A stretch of 64,000 nt of DNA from Phytophthora sp. 'mugwort' (lineage: Eukaryota > Oomycota > Peronosporomycetes > Peronosporales > Peronosporaceae). Position numbers and translations under genes: made by a program. The stretch covers positions 3,312,001 to 3,376,000 of the forward strand of contig JAUCEF010000003.1 in NCBI GenBank assembly GCA_033558025.1, given 5' to 3'. Each line of letters opens with the position of its first letter. Position 1 is the first letter of the stretch. The notes beneath the pieces are model-generated. The model had not been told where the DNA came from. It saw nothing but the letters and a program-made list of their open reading frames with translations, and made no database searches. Positions 20,468-31,000 of this stretch are shown piece after piece.

Positions 20468-21214
20468 TCACTGTCCGGACTCGGATTTGCAGTATCCACG
20501 GCCGCTCCGGCAGTCGTAGAGATCGTCAAACGGCGAGGCGTCCTCGCAGAACTCCTCGTCGTCGCTGCAGTTGGACATGAAGCTCGCGGATGAGTCCCGT
20601 GTGCTCTGGTCGGAGTTGCAGCCGCTGAGGGCCATGGCGACGTCAGGCAGCTTGGCGTTCTCACCCAGGACGAAGGTGGCAAACTCTCTGCAGACACCAT
20701 GCACGAACACGTTGCAGCCCTGGTTGCCGCGGTTTACCAGCGAAGCCTGCAGCGTTCGCAGCACTCGAATGAGCGCCTGTCTTCTAGCCTCCATCGTGCG
20801 GGGCGAGTTGGCGGCGAGCAGCTTGGGCTTGGGGAAGTGGCTCTTCACAACGGTGTAGAGCCACTTGCACTCGGCGGGGCACGCGTGACCCGGTTGCAGG
20901 CGGCGCAGCAACTGCTTGCGGAAGCGCCTGTAAGCCTCGAATGGGCGGCTCACAGTCCAGACGAGCTCCGGGTCCTGGCAGCACGGCGGCGTATAGCTCG
21001 CCAGCAACTCGTACTGCACCTTTGAGCCTGTGCCCGCGGCGTTGGCGCTCGAGACGGTGCGCAGATTGAGATGGAGATGCTCGAGCCACGCTGTGGCCTC
21101 AGGTAGCTCCACGGAGGCCGCGCGCTTCCGGTAGTAGCCGGAGAAGTTGATGATCGGCGTGCTACACCTTGTTGAAGTGCAGGAGATGCCCATGGGATGA
21201 TTTGAAGTGGCCAA
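20468..21214 (-). CDS. PX-like domain protein H, no RING
   Basis: 248 residues. ATAWLEHLHLNL (40-51) opens the PX-like region. SRPFEAYRRF (89-98) is the lipid motif, GHACPAECKWLY (109-120) the cysteine insertion, and HFPKPKLL (126-133) the Pro/Lys loop. LQASLVNRGNQGC (155-167) is nearly identical to gene E. An acidic tail with scattered Cys (NCSDDEEFCED and YDCRSGRGYC) ends the protein. The spacing of these cysteines does not make a RING, but they sit where siblings have it, so a decayed finger is possible. Confidence 0.75.
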   Translation of the reverse strand: MATSNHPMGISCTSTRCSTPIINFSGYYRKRAASVELPEATAWLEHLHLNLRTVSSANAAGTGSKVQYELLASYTPPCCQDPELVWTVSRPFEAYRRFRKQLLRRLQPGHACPAECKWLYTVVKSHFPKPKLLAANSPRTMEARRQALIRVLRTLQASLVNRGNQGCNVFVHGVCREFATFVLGENAKLPDVAMALSGCNSDQSTRDSSASFMSNCSDDEEFCEDASPFDDLYDCRSGRGYCKSESGQ

Positions 21215-22410
21215 AACGAGCTTAATTCCAAAGTGAAGGCCTCAGTCGGCTAAGGTCGGCCGCGGAAAGGAAGATGGCTGCGACAAGTTGATGGCTGCTG
21301 AGGTACAGCCAATCGTGAGGCTCGGTCGGCCGACCAAAGGTGCCACGTTGAAGGACTCGGATTTCTTGCAGCCGAAAGCCGTTGTTTTGTGGTACGATAC
21401 CACATGTTTTAATACGTGTACCAAATAAGACTCGACGTATCCTGTGAGTTTGATCCCTTAAAGAGGCGCTCTAATTCCTTTTACTGGCAGGAATCCTGCC
21501 GCCTCTGAATTCCAGCGGTGGCTGACTGAATTTTTTCAGGTGGGTGTACATGCGCCTACCAAAATCTCGATGCTCGAGTCTTGATGCCGGCCGATCTGCG
21601 CTGAACACGTGTACGTTGAATTAGTACAAGCTGGATCTATCGCTTCAACTCCAGACCGAGGCTGAAGCGAGTACGAACACATTGCATAGAAAACGTTGAC
21701 GACGATCACTACTTCGGTAAAGTGCGAAGTTTTAATGTCGTCAGCGAATGCAACTTCAGCGTGCTGTAACCCCAGGCTTGATAGCTGCATCAATTCGGTG
21801 TCAAAACTGCCGCTGTCAGCCTCACAACGCTTTGTGACAGCCAGTTAGAGCTTCTAGACTAGAAGAATATGTCGCTTTGGAAATGTTGGCAGCCTTCCTG
21901 CCGTGGGCCCTCGGTCACGCGTTTCGCAGCCCTGGATGGCCCAGATACGAATGTTCAGCTTACAAAAACAACAAAGAATAACAACAAGGAGCGGACATTT
22001 ATGCCAGCTTAACTAGCTCTGAGGTTGCCTCCATTTAGCTGCCCACGACATTGCTGCGAATTGCGGAAGCTGTTTGGCACAGCCAATGCCACCGGCACCG
22101 GGACGTCAAAAACAATTGTCGGTCCTATATGATATAGGCTATATCGCCGGCGCATGTAACTGCTCGGCAATCTATGTCTGCTGTTTTCCGACCACGTGCG
22201 ACAGTCGAAGCGGCCCCCAGGGCCAGGCGGCCCGACGGTCACTTCTTGTGGCAGATTACTTTGGGCTGACCACTACTCAACGCCGCCGCGGCGTCTGCAG
22301 TTTGAAAAAAATTGCGCAAAACCTCAAGGAGAACGATTGCTGTTGTGCTTGTGTTGTCTTACATTATTGTGGTTAATATCTACTGGAACATTGCAGTGTG
22401 TTTGGTACAT
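21215..22410. other. Intergenic region between PX genes H and I
   Basis: About 1.2 kb without a recognisable gene or repeat. Short AT-rich palindromic words occur near 22124-22145. Confidence 0.45.
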
Positions 22411-23274
22411 TTACTGGCACAGGGGACACTTGACTTCCTCGTCGAGCATCGGAAGCACGCATACGTCATGGAATTGATGGCCACAATCGAACGTGGCCGT
22501 AGTACAGTAGGGCGATGTGAACGTGGCGCTCTCCTCGAGCGCGTCCAAGCTGAGCCCACACAAGCCGCATTCAAAGTCTGTGAAGTCGTCGTCGAACTCG
22601 AAATCCAGCACCAGATTCTCCTCGTCCGAGGTGAACGAAACCATCGACGACGTGATATCATCCTCGTTGGCCTCGTCCCGTGACGAAGCCGTGGACTCAG
22701 TCGAGTCGGTGGACGCCAACCCCGACGCGGACTCCGTGTGCTTGAGCTGTTGCACGGCCTCGTCTTTGCAGTCGGCCAGCAGGAAGGTGGCAAACTCGTA
22801 GCTCACCTGGTCGCGGAGGACGGAGCAGCCGAGATTTCCATAGTTGATGAGCGAGGCCTTGACGGTTGTAATGAGGCGAAGCAGCGACAGCCGGCGGCTC
22901 TCAACCGTGCTGGAGCAGTTCTTGCAGAAGAGCGACGCCTTGGGGAAGTGATTCTTGACCACGTTGACCAACCACTTGCACTCGGCGTTGCACTTGTGGC
23001 CGGGCTTGAGTGCCTTGACGAGCCTCCGCTGCAGCGCGCGGTACTCGTCGAATGTGTGCGATACAGACCATTTCACGGGTGGCCGGCCATTGCTGGGAGC
23101 GTAGCATAGCTGCAGCTCGTAGAGTGTGTTGTTGCGCTTAATGAGGCTCATCTTCTTGTTTGCGCACGTGGTCATGTCCAGTGCAAGGTACTCCATCCAC
23201 GCCACACGCACTGGCAGCGCCAGAGGCTTGGAACGCTTCATGCTGCCGGACTTCGTCATCGGCGTCGTGCGCAT
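22411..23274 (-). CDS. PX-like domain plus C-terminal RING-H2 protein I
   Basis: 287 residues, at the upstream end of the cluster. RVAWMEYLALDM (23-34) begins the PX-like domain. SHTFDEYRAL (72-81) has His in place of the lipid-contacting Arg, as in gene C. GHKCNAECKWLV (92-103) is the cysteine insertion with Val ending the usual WLY, and FCKNC (116-120) adds a CxxC. A long acidic Ser/Glu linker (170-232) leads to an intact RING-H2: C236, C239, C264, H266, H269, C272, C283, C286. The protein ends one residue after the last ligand. The start is the only ATG that gives the family-length N-terminus. Confidence 0.8.
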   Translation of the reverse strand: MRTTPMTKSGSMKRSKPLALPVRVAWMEYLALDMTTCANKKMSLIKRNNTLYELQLCYAPSNGRPPVKWSVSHTFDEYRALQRRLVKALKPGHKCNAECKWLVNVVKNHFPKASLFCKNCSSTVESRRLSLLRLITTVKASLINYGNLGCSVLRDQVSYEFATFLLADCKDEAVQQLKHTESASGLASTDSTESTASSRDEANEDDITSSMVSFTSDEENLVLDFEFDDDFTDFECGLCGLSLDALEESATFTSPYCTTATFDCGHQFHDVCVLPMLDEEVKCPLCQ

Positions 23275-24002
23275 TGTTCTTTAAGCAGAAAGTTCGGTAA
23301 TAAGTTGATTGGAAGCGCTGCGCGCATCGTCCAATCGATGCGAATGATGGTCGGATTACGTGGGAAATTTTGTCCCCTACCCCACAGAAAATGTTTTTAA
23401 TCCAATGGGCGCGCGTCCTGCAACATACCAGCCAATAGCAGCATGGCACGGCAGCGAGGATTACACTCGGATGATGCGGCAACAGCAACCTTCCGAAGGG
23501 CAGCCATGGCGCCACAGGCGACTGATTCTCGAAGTTTTGGTTCCTGCCGCACTGTACGCGGCGGTCCCCCTAGTCACTGGCGGAGATGCATATGCAATCT
23601 TGCAAACAAAGGTGAGAAAGCAGATCGCGCGGGGACACAGAGAACTTGCGATTCCGGATCGATTTGCCCAAATATTTTGTTACGATAATCGCGCCCACAT
23701 GAGGCGCCGCACTCTTCAGAAATAAAATGGGGTGCATTTTATCGAGCAGCAGAAGCAATGTCAATTGTCGTTGACTGGCGGGATGCATCACAATCAATTC
23801 TGGCAACGGTGGGTAAGGCGACCATGAGAAAAGGTTTGGACTGTCCGACCCGTGGCCTAAATGATTGGCGTAGGCATAACGCGAAATCGTAACTACAGTG
23901 CTTCCCTCGTTTCGCATCATGGATCCAATGATATTACTAGATGTCCACCAAACGTTGTTGGAAAGGGGCTGTCCATAATGTGCAGAGCGCATCAAGAACT
24001 CG

Positions 24003-24020
24003 CCCCCCCCCCCCCCCCCC
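24003..24020 (+). repeat. Homopolymer run of 18 C
   Basis: Uninterrupted C run. Together with the 17-C run 170 bp further on, it is a likely site of assembly or length error. Confidence 0.8.
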
Positions 24021-24190
24021 GCCCATATAAAGAGCGTATAGGGCGTCTAGCGCCACGGGTCTCCTAGAGTATCAGAATGTAAGTGTGACGTACTGAAGAG
24101 CCATGCTCTCAGGAACCATTAACCAGAGTTGCCAGTGACGGAGATTGTCAATCTACTGCAAAACGTGGGATTGTGCTCAATCCCTCTATG

Positions 24191-24207
24191 CCCCCCCCCC
24201 CCCCCCC
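24191..24207 (+). repeat. Homopolymer run of 17 C
   Basis: Uninterrupted C run followed by ACCCGGGTGG. Confidence 0.8.
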
Positions 24208-24636
24208 ACCCGGGTGGAGCACTCAAACGTTTACAACATGAATGAGACTGTTGTATTCCTTTATCACAATCGCAACACGAGAATCGAATTCCGTGGGGCC
24301 AAGGACGTCAAGGTGAAGTCGTTCGTCTTTGCGACGGGGTCAAGATTCAGTACCCCCCATCCCTTTAATAGTGCCCCACCTGTAATAGTGCCCTATGTAA
24401 GCTAGTGACCCACCTGTAATAGTGCCCCATGTAAGTTTACAGTAATGGAGGTTGTATATATCTGCCCTTATAACCACTATCCTTACGACCTTACTCCAGC
24501 CTAGCCCCACGAATAATGGCGAATCCTCAGCGTACAGCTTTGCTAACCCTAAAATACTTCATATCCCAGATGGGGGGTTAATGACTTTTGAACTAAGAAC
24601 GCTTATAGTAGAAATCAAGTGCGAAGTAAAACCTTA

Positions 24637-24649
24637 GGCCGTGTTCGCG
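24637..24649 (+). repeat. Left terminal inverted repeat of the Harbinger element
   Basis: GGCCGTGTTCGCG, an exact reverse complement of 27362-27374. Confidence 0.85.
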
Positions 24650-24807
24650 CAAAACGTCATTTCATCGAAATGAACAGTTTAGAAAGTTCCATCGGAAAAT
24701 GGCAAGTCGACAAATGATTTTTTTTAAAAACACGCGTTCGCGAGGATTGTGAATGTGTTTGTTTTTCCAATGACCAAAAACCGTGTTTCCGAACTTGCAA
24801 TAGTGAC

Positions 24808-26211
24808 ATGCTCTTCAACGGAAATTGCCGTCCGATCAACATCGCCGGTGTTGATGATGACGACGCGTGGGAAGACGAAATGATTCTGATGCTCGCGGTT
24901 GAGCTAGCGAGCGAGTCGACGTATGATATCCGGAAAGAGAAGGTGCTGCGCTTGCTCCCAGGGGGTCCGTGTATACTGTTCCGTGCCATCTACAACTCGC
25001 CGAATGTGCCGTTGTTTCGAGACCATTTTCGCATGAATTGCGCGGCTTTTGACTTGCTGTTCGAGCGCTGTGGTCAGTTCATCTCGGAGAGGCGCTTGGC
25101 GTGGCCATTGACTGGCTGGGAAGCGCTCCATCGTGTAGGAAGCAAGTGTTTACCTTCAATTTGTCGTTCTCTACGGTGCACAAATACAGGATCCTCGGCC
25201 TCCAAGCTATCCTACAAGGCCTCCACACACTTATGAAGATGCCGACGCGGGTTCCAGACAAGTTCAAGACAAAGTTCCCCTACTTCGACCAAGCTCTCTG
25301 TGACATTGATGTGCGCATATCCCGCTCACAGTTGCTCGAGCGGACGCAGAGCGCTTCCGGAATCGAAAGGGATGGATCAGCACAAACGTGCTTGTGGCGT
25401 CGGATTGGTCAATGCGCTGCTGCTTTGCGTTTGTCGGCGCTGAACGGAGCGCTCACGATGCCATAGTGCTTCAGGGGAGCCGATTCATGTCTACCATCCC
25501 AGAGAGCTTCTATGCGATTGCTGATGCAGGCTATGGCCTGGATGACAAGGTGCTTACTCCATTTCGTGGTGCCCGTTACCACCTCAAGGAATGGGCAAAA
25601 AGCAGCGACACGGTCGGCCTCAGAATGGAAGGAGCTGTTCAATTTACGGCACGCCAAAGCTCGTAATATTGTTCGAGCGATTGATTGGTGTACTCAAGCA
25701 TCGCTTTCGAGTTCTTCGTTCGGGCATGGAGTGCGAGTTTGAGACGAGCAAGGCCGCCGTCTACGCGCGCATGCTGCTGCATAACTTCATTCGAGACGTT
25801 GATCAGAAGGACCGCGAAAAGGATCTCGTCGACAGACCCATTCCCGACCAAGAGCAACGGGACGCTACGCGAGAAGATCACGAGATTCTTGGTGGCTATC
25901 CGCACAACGACGAGCTCCAAAATGGCGAGCGCTTAGAAGAACAACCGCCGATAGCATTTGGCTTCAGGGATTGTACATCCTGGCGTTCGTGGATGTCGTC
26001 GAGTATGTGGGAAGAGTACCAGGAATTCCGAGCAGTCGCTGACGACTCCGAGAGCTCAGATGAAGCCAAACACGACAAAATACAAGAACAAACGAGGACG
26101 AGAAAGAAGAGTAGACACACACCGACTTCTAGATTAATAGACGTATTCATTCACGCAACAAATATATGGCTTGCTAATATATGGCTCGCTCGTGTATCCG
26201 CTCAACACTAA
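24808..26211 (+). pseudogene. Harbinger DDE transposase, multiply frameshifted
   Basis: Read across frames, the pieces are an N-terminal helical part (24808-25130) and a segment ending FPYFDQALCDID (to about 25310), where the first catalytic Asp lies in IDV instead of the usual IDG. Next come FRNRKGWISTNVLVASDW and IADAGYGL (25345-25610, second catalytic Asp in ADAGYG), and ELFNLRHAKARNIV (25632-25673). FERLIGVLKHRFRVL holds the catalytic Glu and is followed by LLHNFI (25672-25795). The last frame then stays open to 26211 with an acidic tail. At least four frame changes are needed. The intact enzyme would cut and paste the element in the nucleus with its Myb-like partner. Confidence 0.8.
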
Positions 26212-27173
26212 TGGATTGTCTGATCTATGGCTCGAAGCTCGTGTCCGTGTAGTCATCGAATCGCTCTGTTTTTCGATATGCCTAGCTTGCTTGAGGCTCA
26301 ACGCGAAGTATTCGATCGCGACCTTCATCATGGCGCTTTTGTCGTCGCCATCGTTTTCCTTTGGCTTCTTAAACCCACGCTTCTCTGCGGCTGTTCTTGC
26401 GCTCTTCAGCGCTGGGTGATGTAGGGATGATCGTTGGTTTTTTCTTCGCTGCAGTAGCTCCATCCGCCAGCGCTCGTCCTTCTTCCAAGCTTGCAACTAT
26501 GTCAGTCAGGGATGACGCGCCTTCTCCAGTAGCGCGGGCATCACCTATTGGAACCAGTCAACGTCAACGTTGGAATCAATTTAATGCGATGTGCAATACC
26601 AACGTACCAGCAATGTAGCTGCAGACGATGTGGTGCTCGAAGCCAACGGTCTTGAACTCCAGAATCCGCTTCTTGTCTTTGGCTTCGACTCGATAAGGCT
26701 GGCCCAAACGTCATCTCCCAATTTTGGCTTCCCCAGGCTAACGCCGGCTCCACTTATCTCAGCAATGGTCTTGAACAAGTCATAGTCGTCCATTATACGG
26801 TCCAGCTTGGACTTGTACTGGCCTAGGACAGAGACATTAGTGAGCGTAGATAGTTGTCAGCACGAGCAAATGCGTACCTTTGTCGCGGTTAACTCCTAGC
26901 GACTTGTTCAGGGTGACAACGATCTCGGTCCACCCCTCTGTCTTAGTGATTTTGTCGGCCTTAACCGCTGGGTTCTGGCGCTTCGCTAGGAACGCTTCCA
27001 GGTGTGCTCTCTCCTGCGCCTTCTTCCACTTAGCTCTGTCGCTCCCCATCCTTTGCGCTCGCTTCCCTTCGTTTTCTTTTGCTTTCTCTCTCGTTTCCTT
27101 TTGGGTTCTCTCTTGTTGCACTTCGTTTCCCTTTGCTTTTGGTCTGAGTGGGTGTCGCTAAACCTGCACTCAT
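26134..27173 (-). pseudogene. Harbinger Myb/SANT-like accessory protein, frameshifted
   Basis: Probable original start ATG at 27173 (MSAGLATPTQ). The frame shifts in the Lys-rich stretch to reach KWKKAQERAHLEAFLAKR and GWTEIVVTLNKSLG. An intron at 26877-26823 (GTACGC, CTAAT branch, TAG) leads into QYKSKLDRIMDDYDLF and SGAGVSLGKPKLGDDVW. After another frameshift comes ILEFKTVGFEHH, and a second intron at 26607-26545 (GTACGTT to AATAG) joins to DARATGEG. The order matches the trihelix/SANT protein encoded by Harbinger elements, which helps bring the transposase to the nucleus and the ends. The C-terminal basic region shifts frame once more near 26370. Confidence 0.7.
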
Positions 27174-27361
27174 GATCGTTACATGCACTCTAGTCTCACA
27201 ACCAGCAGGTGGTCGAAATGAAGTTGGACAAAATCCATGGGGTGGGGTGAATTTGGATTGCTTCATTTGAAGTCAAAAGACATTACAGAACCCATGTGTT
27301 CGCGGCCTTCATTTTCGACAAAATGTGCATTCGGGCCCAAAAATGATCATTTTGGGGCCTC

Positions 27362-27374
27362 CGCGAACACGGCC
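27362..27374 (-). repeat. Right terminal inverted repeat of the Harbinger element
   Basis: Exact reverse complement of 24637-24649. Confidence 0.85.
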
Positions 27375-27861
27375 GTATCTGTAAATGTCTTTAAAGTCAT
27401 ACCCACTCAGGACGCCACGCCGATCGCAGGTCCCAGGTCCTCTGTTTAGCGACCCGCCCTAACCCCTGTCCAGCTTTGGGAAACGAAATCAAGGCAAAGT
27501 TCGAGAGTTGTTCGAAGATTGGCAAGTAACGCGAGGAGCCGAAAACTCCTCAAACGAGCTCAAAGTAATGGGCCTTTGCTCAATTATACAACCTCAGATA
27601 CGTACGATTTGTGAGATATATGTATTGTGAATTGCAGATGGAATGCCCTCTATTTTAGAGTATCATTTACGAGTAGTAAAACAGAGTGCCAATCAAGGGA
27701 TGGGGTCTATTTAAACCTCGATAAATAAATCCAGGGACAAAATGTAGACGCCAAAACGCTAACACAATTTCGTAATAGCGCTTAGCAGTGCAGCCAACGG
27801 CCCAGGTACGCCAGCGGTCGTATTTCTTTCTCTACAGGCGCTCTAACACTCTAGTGCGATG
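27375..27861. other. Region with no recognised gene
   Basis: About 490 bp, AT-rich to the right, with no frame or structure recognised. Confidence 0.45.
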
Positions 27862-28149
27862 CGTTATGAAGTGCAGACAGAGGAGAAGAGGGTGCAGTGA
27901 ACTGAAGCTTTGCGCTGACATTGCTGTGTTGCAGAAGGTGACGACAGGTACGACGGAGCCCCTGCGCTTTTTTTTTAATACCGGGCTTTATTCTAATGAT
28001 GTTTAGGCGACTTCTACTAGTTTGCTAATAATGCGCGGAGTTGCATAATGAAGGGCAGACGGAGGAGAAGAGAGTGCAGTGAACTAGAAGCTCTGCGCTG
28101 ATATTGCTGTGTTGCAGAAGGTGGCAATAGGTACGGCGGAGCCCCTGCG
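27862..28149 (+). repeat. Two direct copies of a 105-bp segment, 182 bp apart
   Basis: Copy one 27862-27966 and copy two 28044-28149 are about 85 percent identical. Shared words include GCTGTGTTGCAGAAGGTG and GGAGCCCCTGCG. The spacer has a T run. They could be ends or internal repeats of an unidentified element. Confidence 0.75.
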
Positions 28150-28308
28150 TATGTTTATGGTGGGTCTTTTTCTGATGCTTAGCTGATTTTTGAGCAGGCT
28201 ATTCTAGTTTTTGAGCAGGCTCTTGTACTGGAAGAAAATGAACTCACTCCCGATGAATGAACTTTTGAAGGGCGTCGCCACGTTTCGCAAAGGAAGCATT
28301 GACTTAGA

Positions 28309-29068
28309 TTGTGCGGTGGGGAGCTTCGACGGATAATATTTGTTGTTGGAGAATGCTTTAATGTCTTTCGTGTAACTCGACTGTTCGGCGAACCGAGGTT
28401 TGCGAAACTGCGTCTCAATGACGAGCGGATATTCCTTAAGAAAAGAAAGGGAGCATCGGAGCAGCAATTCGACCCACTCACCGAGGAAAACTTTCAGCCT
28501 TTTCTTGAACATCGCTGGGCGCGCATATCCAGCGGTGACAATGCAAAGTGGGGAAACGATGTGGCGGGTAATTTCGAGTTTTAATTTTTCGTCTACTGTC
28601 ACCCGGGAGCTCAGGCAGAACAGCAATCCGTCGCGCGACCGCAGCTCGCATTAGGCAAGCTCAGGAAGTGATCCGGCGGTATGAGAAAAAAGTACAACTG
28701 GGGCCAATTACAAAAAACATGTTTCAACAACGTTGGCGCGGCAGCACAATTTGTCGAATTTCTCGCTGCCAAGCGGCAAAACTACACGACCGGCAATGGC
28801 ATTAAATACAGCATTGAGTGAGCACCAAGAGACGGCGTCAACTACAGCACCCGAACGATGTCGCACCGCAAGCATCCGACTTCGAGTCAAGGGGCTATGG
28901 GTCAGATATGAAGCCGATGTGCTGGACTTACACGCTGCACTGGGTCTTCCTGCTCACGGCATATTCACCCAGGGAATCTACCGCGGATATCAGCCGGTTA
29001 CCATGGACCAGGAAGACATTCAAGACGTAGATCACATATCGGAACAAGACGAGATTACGAAAGAATGA
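28309..29068 (+). pseudogene. Unidentified protein relic, probably of a repeat family
   Basis: A plus-strand frame (28309-28584) ends in QFDPLTEENFQPFLEHRWARIS and FEF before a stop. A second frame (28860-29068) carries LWVRYEADVLDLHAALGLP and FTQGIYRGYQP. Together they look like separated parts of one protein with at least one stop and one frameshift between them. The family was not identified and no catalytic motif is visible. The call as a relic rests on the broken but protein-like composition. Confidence 0.3.
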
Positions 29069-29165
29069 TCATCGCTTGGTTCTAGTCCATGAGCTCATCA
29101 CATGCTACTTCCCTCAATACGCCCACCTCATTTCCACAATGCCCATACAAATCCAAAGTCCCTGT

Positions 29166-30043
29166 TTAAGACAATAGGCACTTCCGCATTGCAACACTTA
29201 AAACACCGTCTGAAGCAAGCGGAAAACCCAGATTCGCGTGTTTTGGATCCAAGCTTCCAACCGTCCAAAACAAACTTCGATCGGGCTCAAAATTAATCAA
29301 CTCGAGGGACATATTGATTTTAGTGTTGTCCATTACAAGGGGTAGCGGCAAGGGATTTAGGAAAGGGTATAACGCATTTTTCAAAAGCTGCATGAAAGCT
29401 CTTGCGTGTAAACGTTCCCTCTATAGTTTCCCATGCAGCGAACCCTTGGTGATCTAGACACGCCATAATGGAGCGCCGTGTCCCTCTACCAAAGGAAGCT
29501 TCACTACGCACTTCGTCCCGCGTTTAGACCAGCCATACCGACAATACGCGTGAAGGTCATATTTGGAGGTCTCGTCAAGGAATAGAAGCTGCTGAAGGTA
29601 AGCGTAGATGGCACTTAACTTCGACTTGTAGTTAGCGACCTATTAAAAGCAGCGTTAATACACGCACAGAGTGTCGCTAACATTAATTTACTTACCTTAG
29701 CCGGGACACTCCCTAGCCGCCCAGGTAAGGCCTTTCCTTGTCATGCGGAGGTCAAAGTGGAGTTCGTAGATAGCGAGACTTTCTTAACCGAGGGAAAGCC
29801 AGTCGCTAGAAAACCTTGGAACTCTTCAAGATATAATGTAGGATGCGCATCGATGTACTCTGCTACCCCAGCAAGCACGGTAGACGACCACCGAGCGCTC
29901 CCCTGAGGAGCCTTGTTTTCGTCTACGACGCCCTTTAGTAGAAACAGCCGATACCATCTCTTGATCGGCCTTGGCCGCGGGCCTAGTATGTCGCTGCTGA
30001 ATGCCAGGTCAAGGCCGTACACGTACACGTGTAGGAATGACAC
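29166..30043 (-). pseudogene. Tc1/mariner-like transposase (DDE), relic
   Basis: Minus-strand frames give, in order, a helix-turn-helix-like segment (SARWSSTVLAGVAEYID...FPSVKKVSLST, about 30000-29755) and LFLDETSKYDLHAYCRYGWSKRGTK with the first catalytic Asp (about 29600-29510). RGTRRSIMACLDHQGFAAWETIEGTFTRKSFH follows (about 29490-29390), then LVMDNTKIN with the second catalytic Asp (about 29335-29310). Each piece is in a different frame or separated by stops, and the C-terminal third is missing. No inverted ends were found. Confidence 0.7.
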
Positions 30044-30916
30044 AGCCCGCTAGCGGAAATCGAAAGCGTACGTCATGGGCCGAAGTAGGGCTGATGATTG
30101 GCATCTAGATTGTGAATGACTGCAAGGAATTGCCCCTATAAAGGGGCAATTCCGTGCTGCTGCTGCTAAAATTGAGCGTAACTATCGCGCGTGTAAAATT
30201 ATATCCGAGCATCTGGTTATTTCTAGCTCTCAAGTGCAAACTAGATTTAATAACTCCGAGTGGAGAATTCTGTTTTGTTGGCCGCTGTGCCAAAACATCT
30301 GAAATGCAGAATACATGTACACAGTAAGTGACCACGATATCGGTTAGATGGCACGTTGCTGTGCCCATCTCGCCTCGTCACATTTGTTTACACTGTCGTT
30401 TTGTATTGTAGGTATCCCATCTCCCTTTACCCTAGCGCTTCAGGACCGATGGCTTCGCGGTCTTGGGCTTCGCTTCGCAAAGACAGTCGCAGCGCTCCTG
30501 CGAGGAAAAGATTATAAGTTCGACCCATTACAGTGCTCGGCTCGCTGGAAAAATCGGCGCTGGGCCCGCCTCCGCAAATACTGCGCGGCCTTGCTTCGGG
30601 GGAGCCCCGCGCGGGTTTGCTGTGGCTACCCGCGCTCGCAGTTCTCCGTCGGTCGCTTATGTTACTTTCACCCCCTTTTCAGATGGGAACACGAACCACT
30701 ACCCAACAGCAGATTCTTAAGGACAAAAATAGGACCAATTTTCGGCGGCTCTGTTTGAAGACGTCCCAAAGGACAATGCCAAAACCTCACTGGGATACGC
30801 TAGTCCGTCACTTCTACTCAAGGTACATGCATATAGCTATCGCTACAATCGATGGAGGGGCTTGAGATAAGTCGCTCAAAAGCAATTCTCTGAAGCACCA
30901 CTTGCTGGAGGTTTGG
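30044..30916. other. Region with no recognised gene
   Basis: A plus-strand frame of about 136 codons (30348-30758) is rich in Arg, Leu and Cys and matches no known family. A short perfect hairpin (GAATTGCCCC...GGGGCAATTC) lies at about 30128-30151. Confidence 0.4.
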
Positions 30917-31000
30917 TGTAACGGGGTTACATGAAGAGTGCCAAGTCACTCTTCAGAATGGTGTACCTAAGTACCCTAAGTGAAGTAGACAACATCACTA

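Larger units (their letters stand above)
23275..24636. other. Intergenic region between the PX cluster and the Harbinger element
   Basis: About 1.36 kb. It contains two C runs (18 and 17 bases) and a short direct repeat (CACCTGTAATAGTGCCC at about 24377 and 24411). No coding sequence was recognised. Confidence 0.45.
24637..27374 (+). mobile_element. PIF/Harbinger DNA transposon, decayed two-gene element
   Basis: Bounded by perfect 13-bp inverted ends GGCCGTGTTCGCG (24637-24649 and, inverted, 27362-27374), with weaker similarity further in. The flanks are TTA on the left and GTA on the right, an imperfect version of the 3-bp duplication typical of the superfamily. Two convergent genes, a DDE transposase (+) and a Myb/SANT-like protein (-), are the classic Harbinger pair. 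Both are frameshifted, so the 2.74-kb element could not move on its own. Confidence 0.85.
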
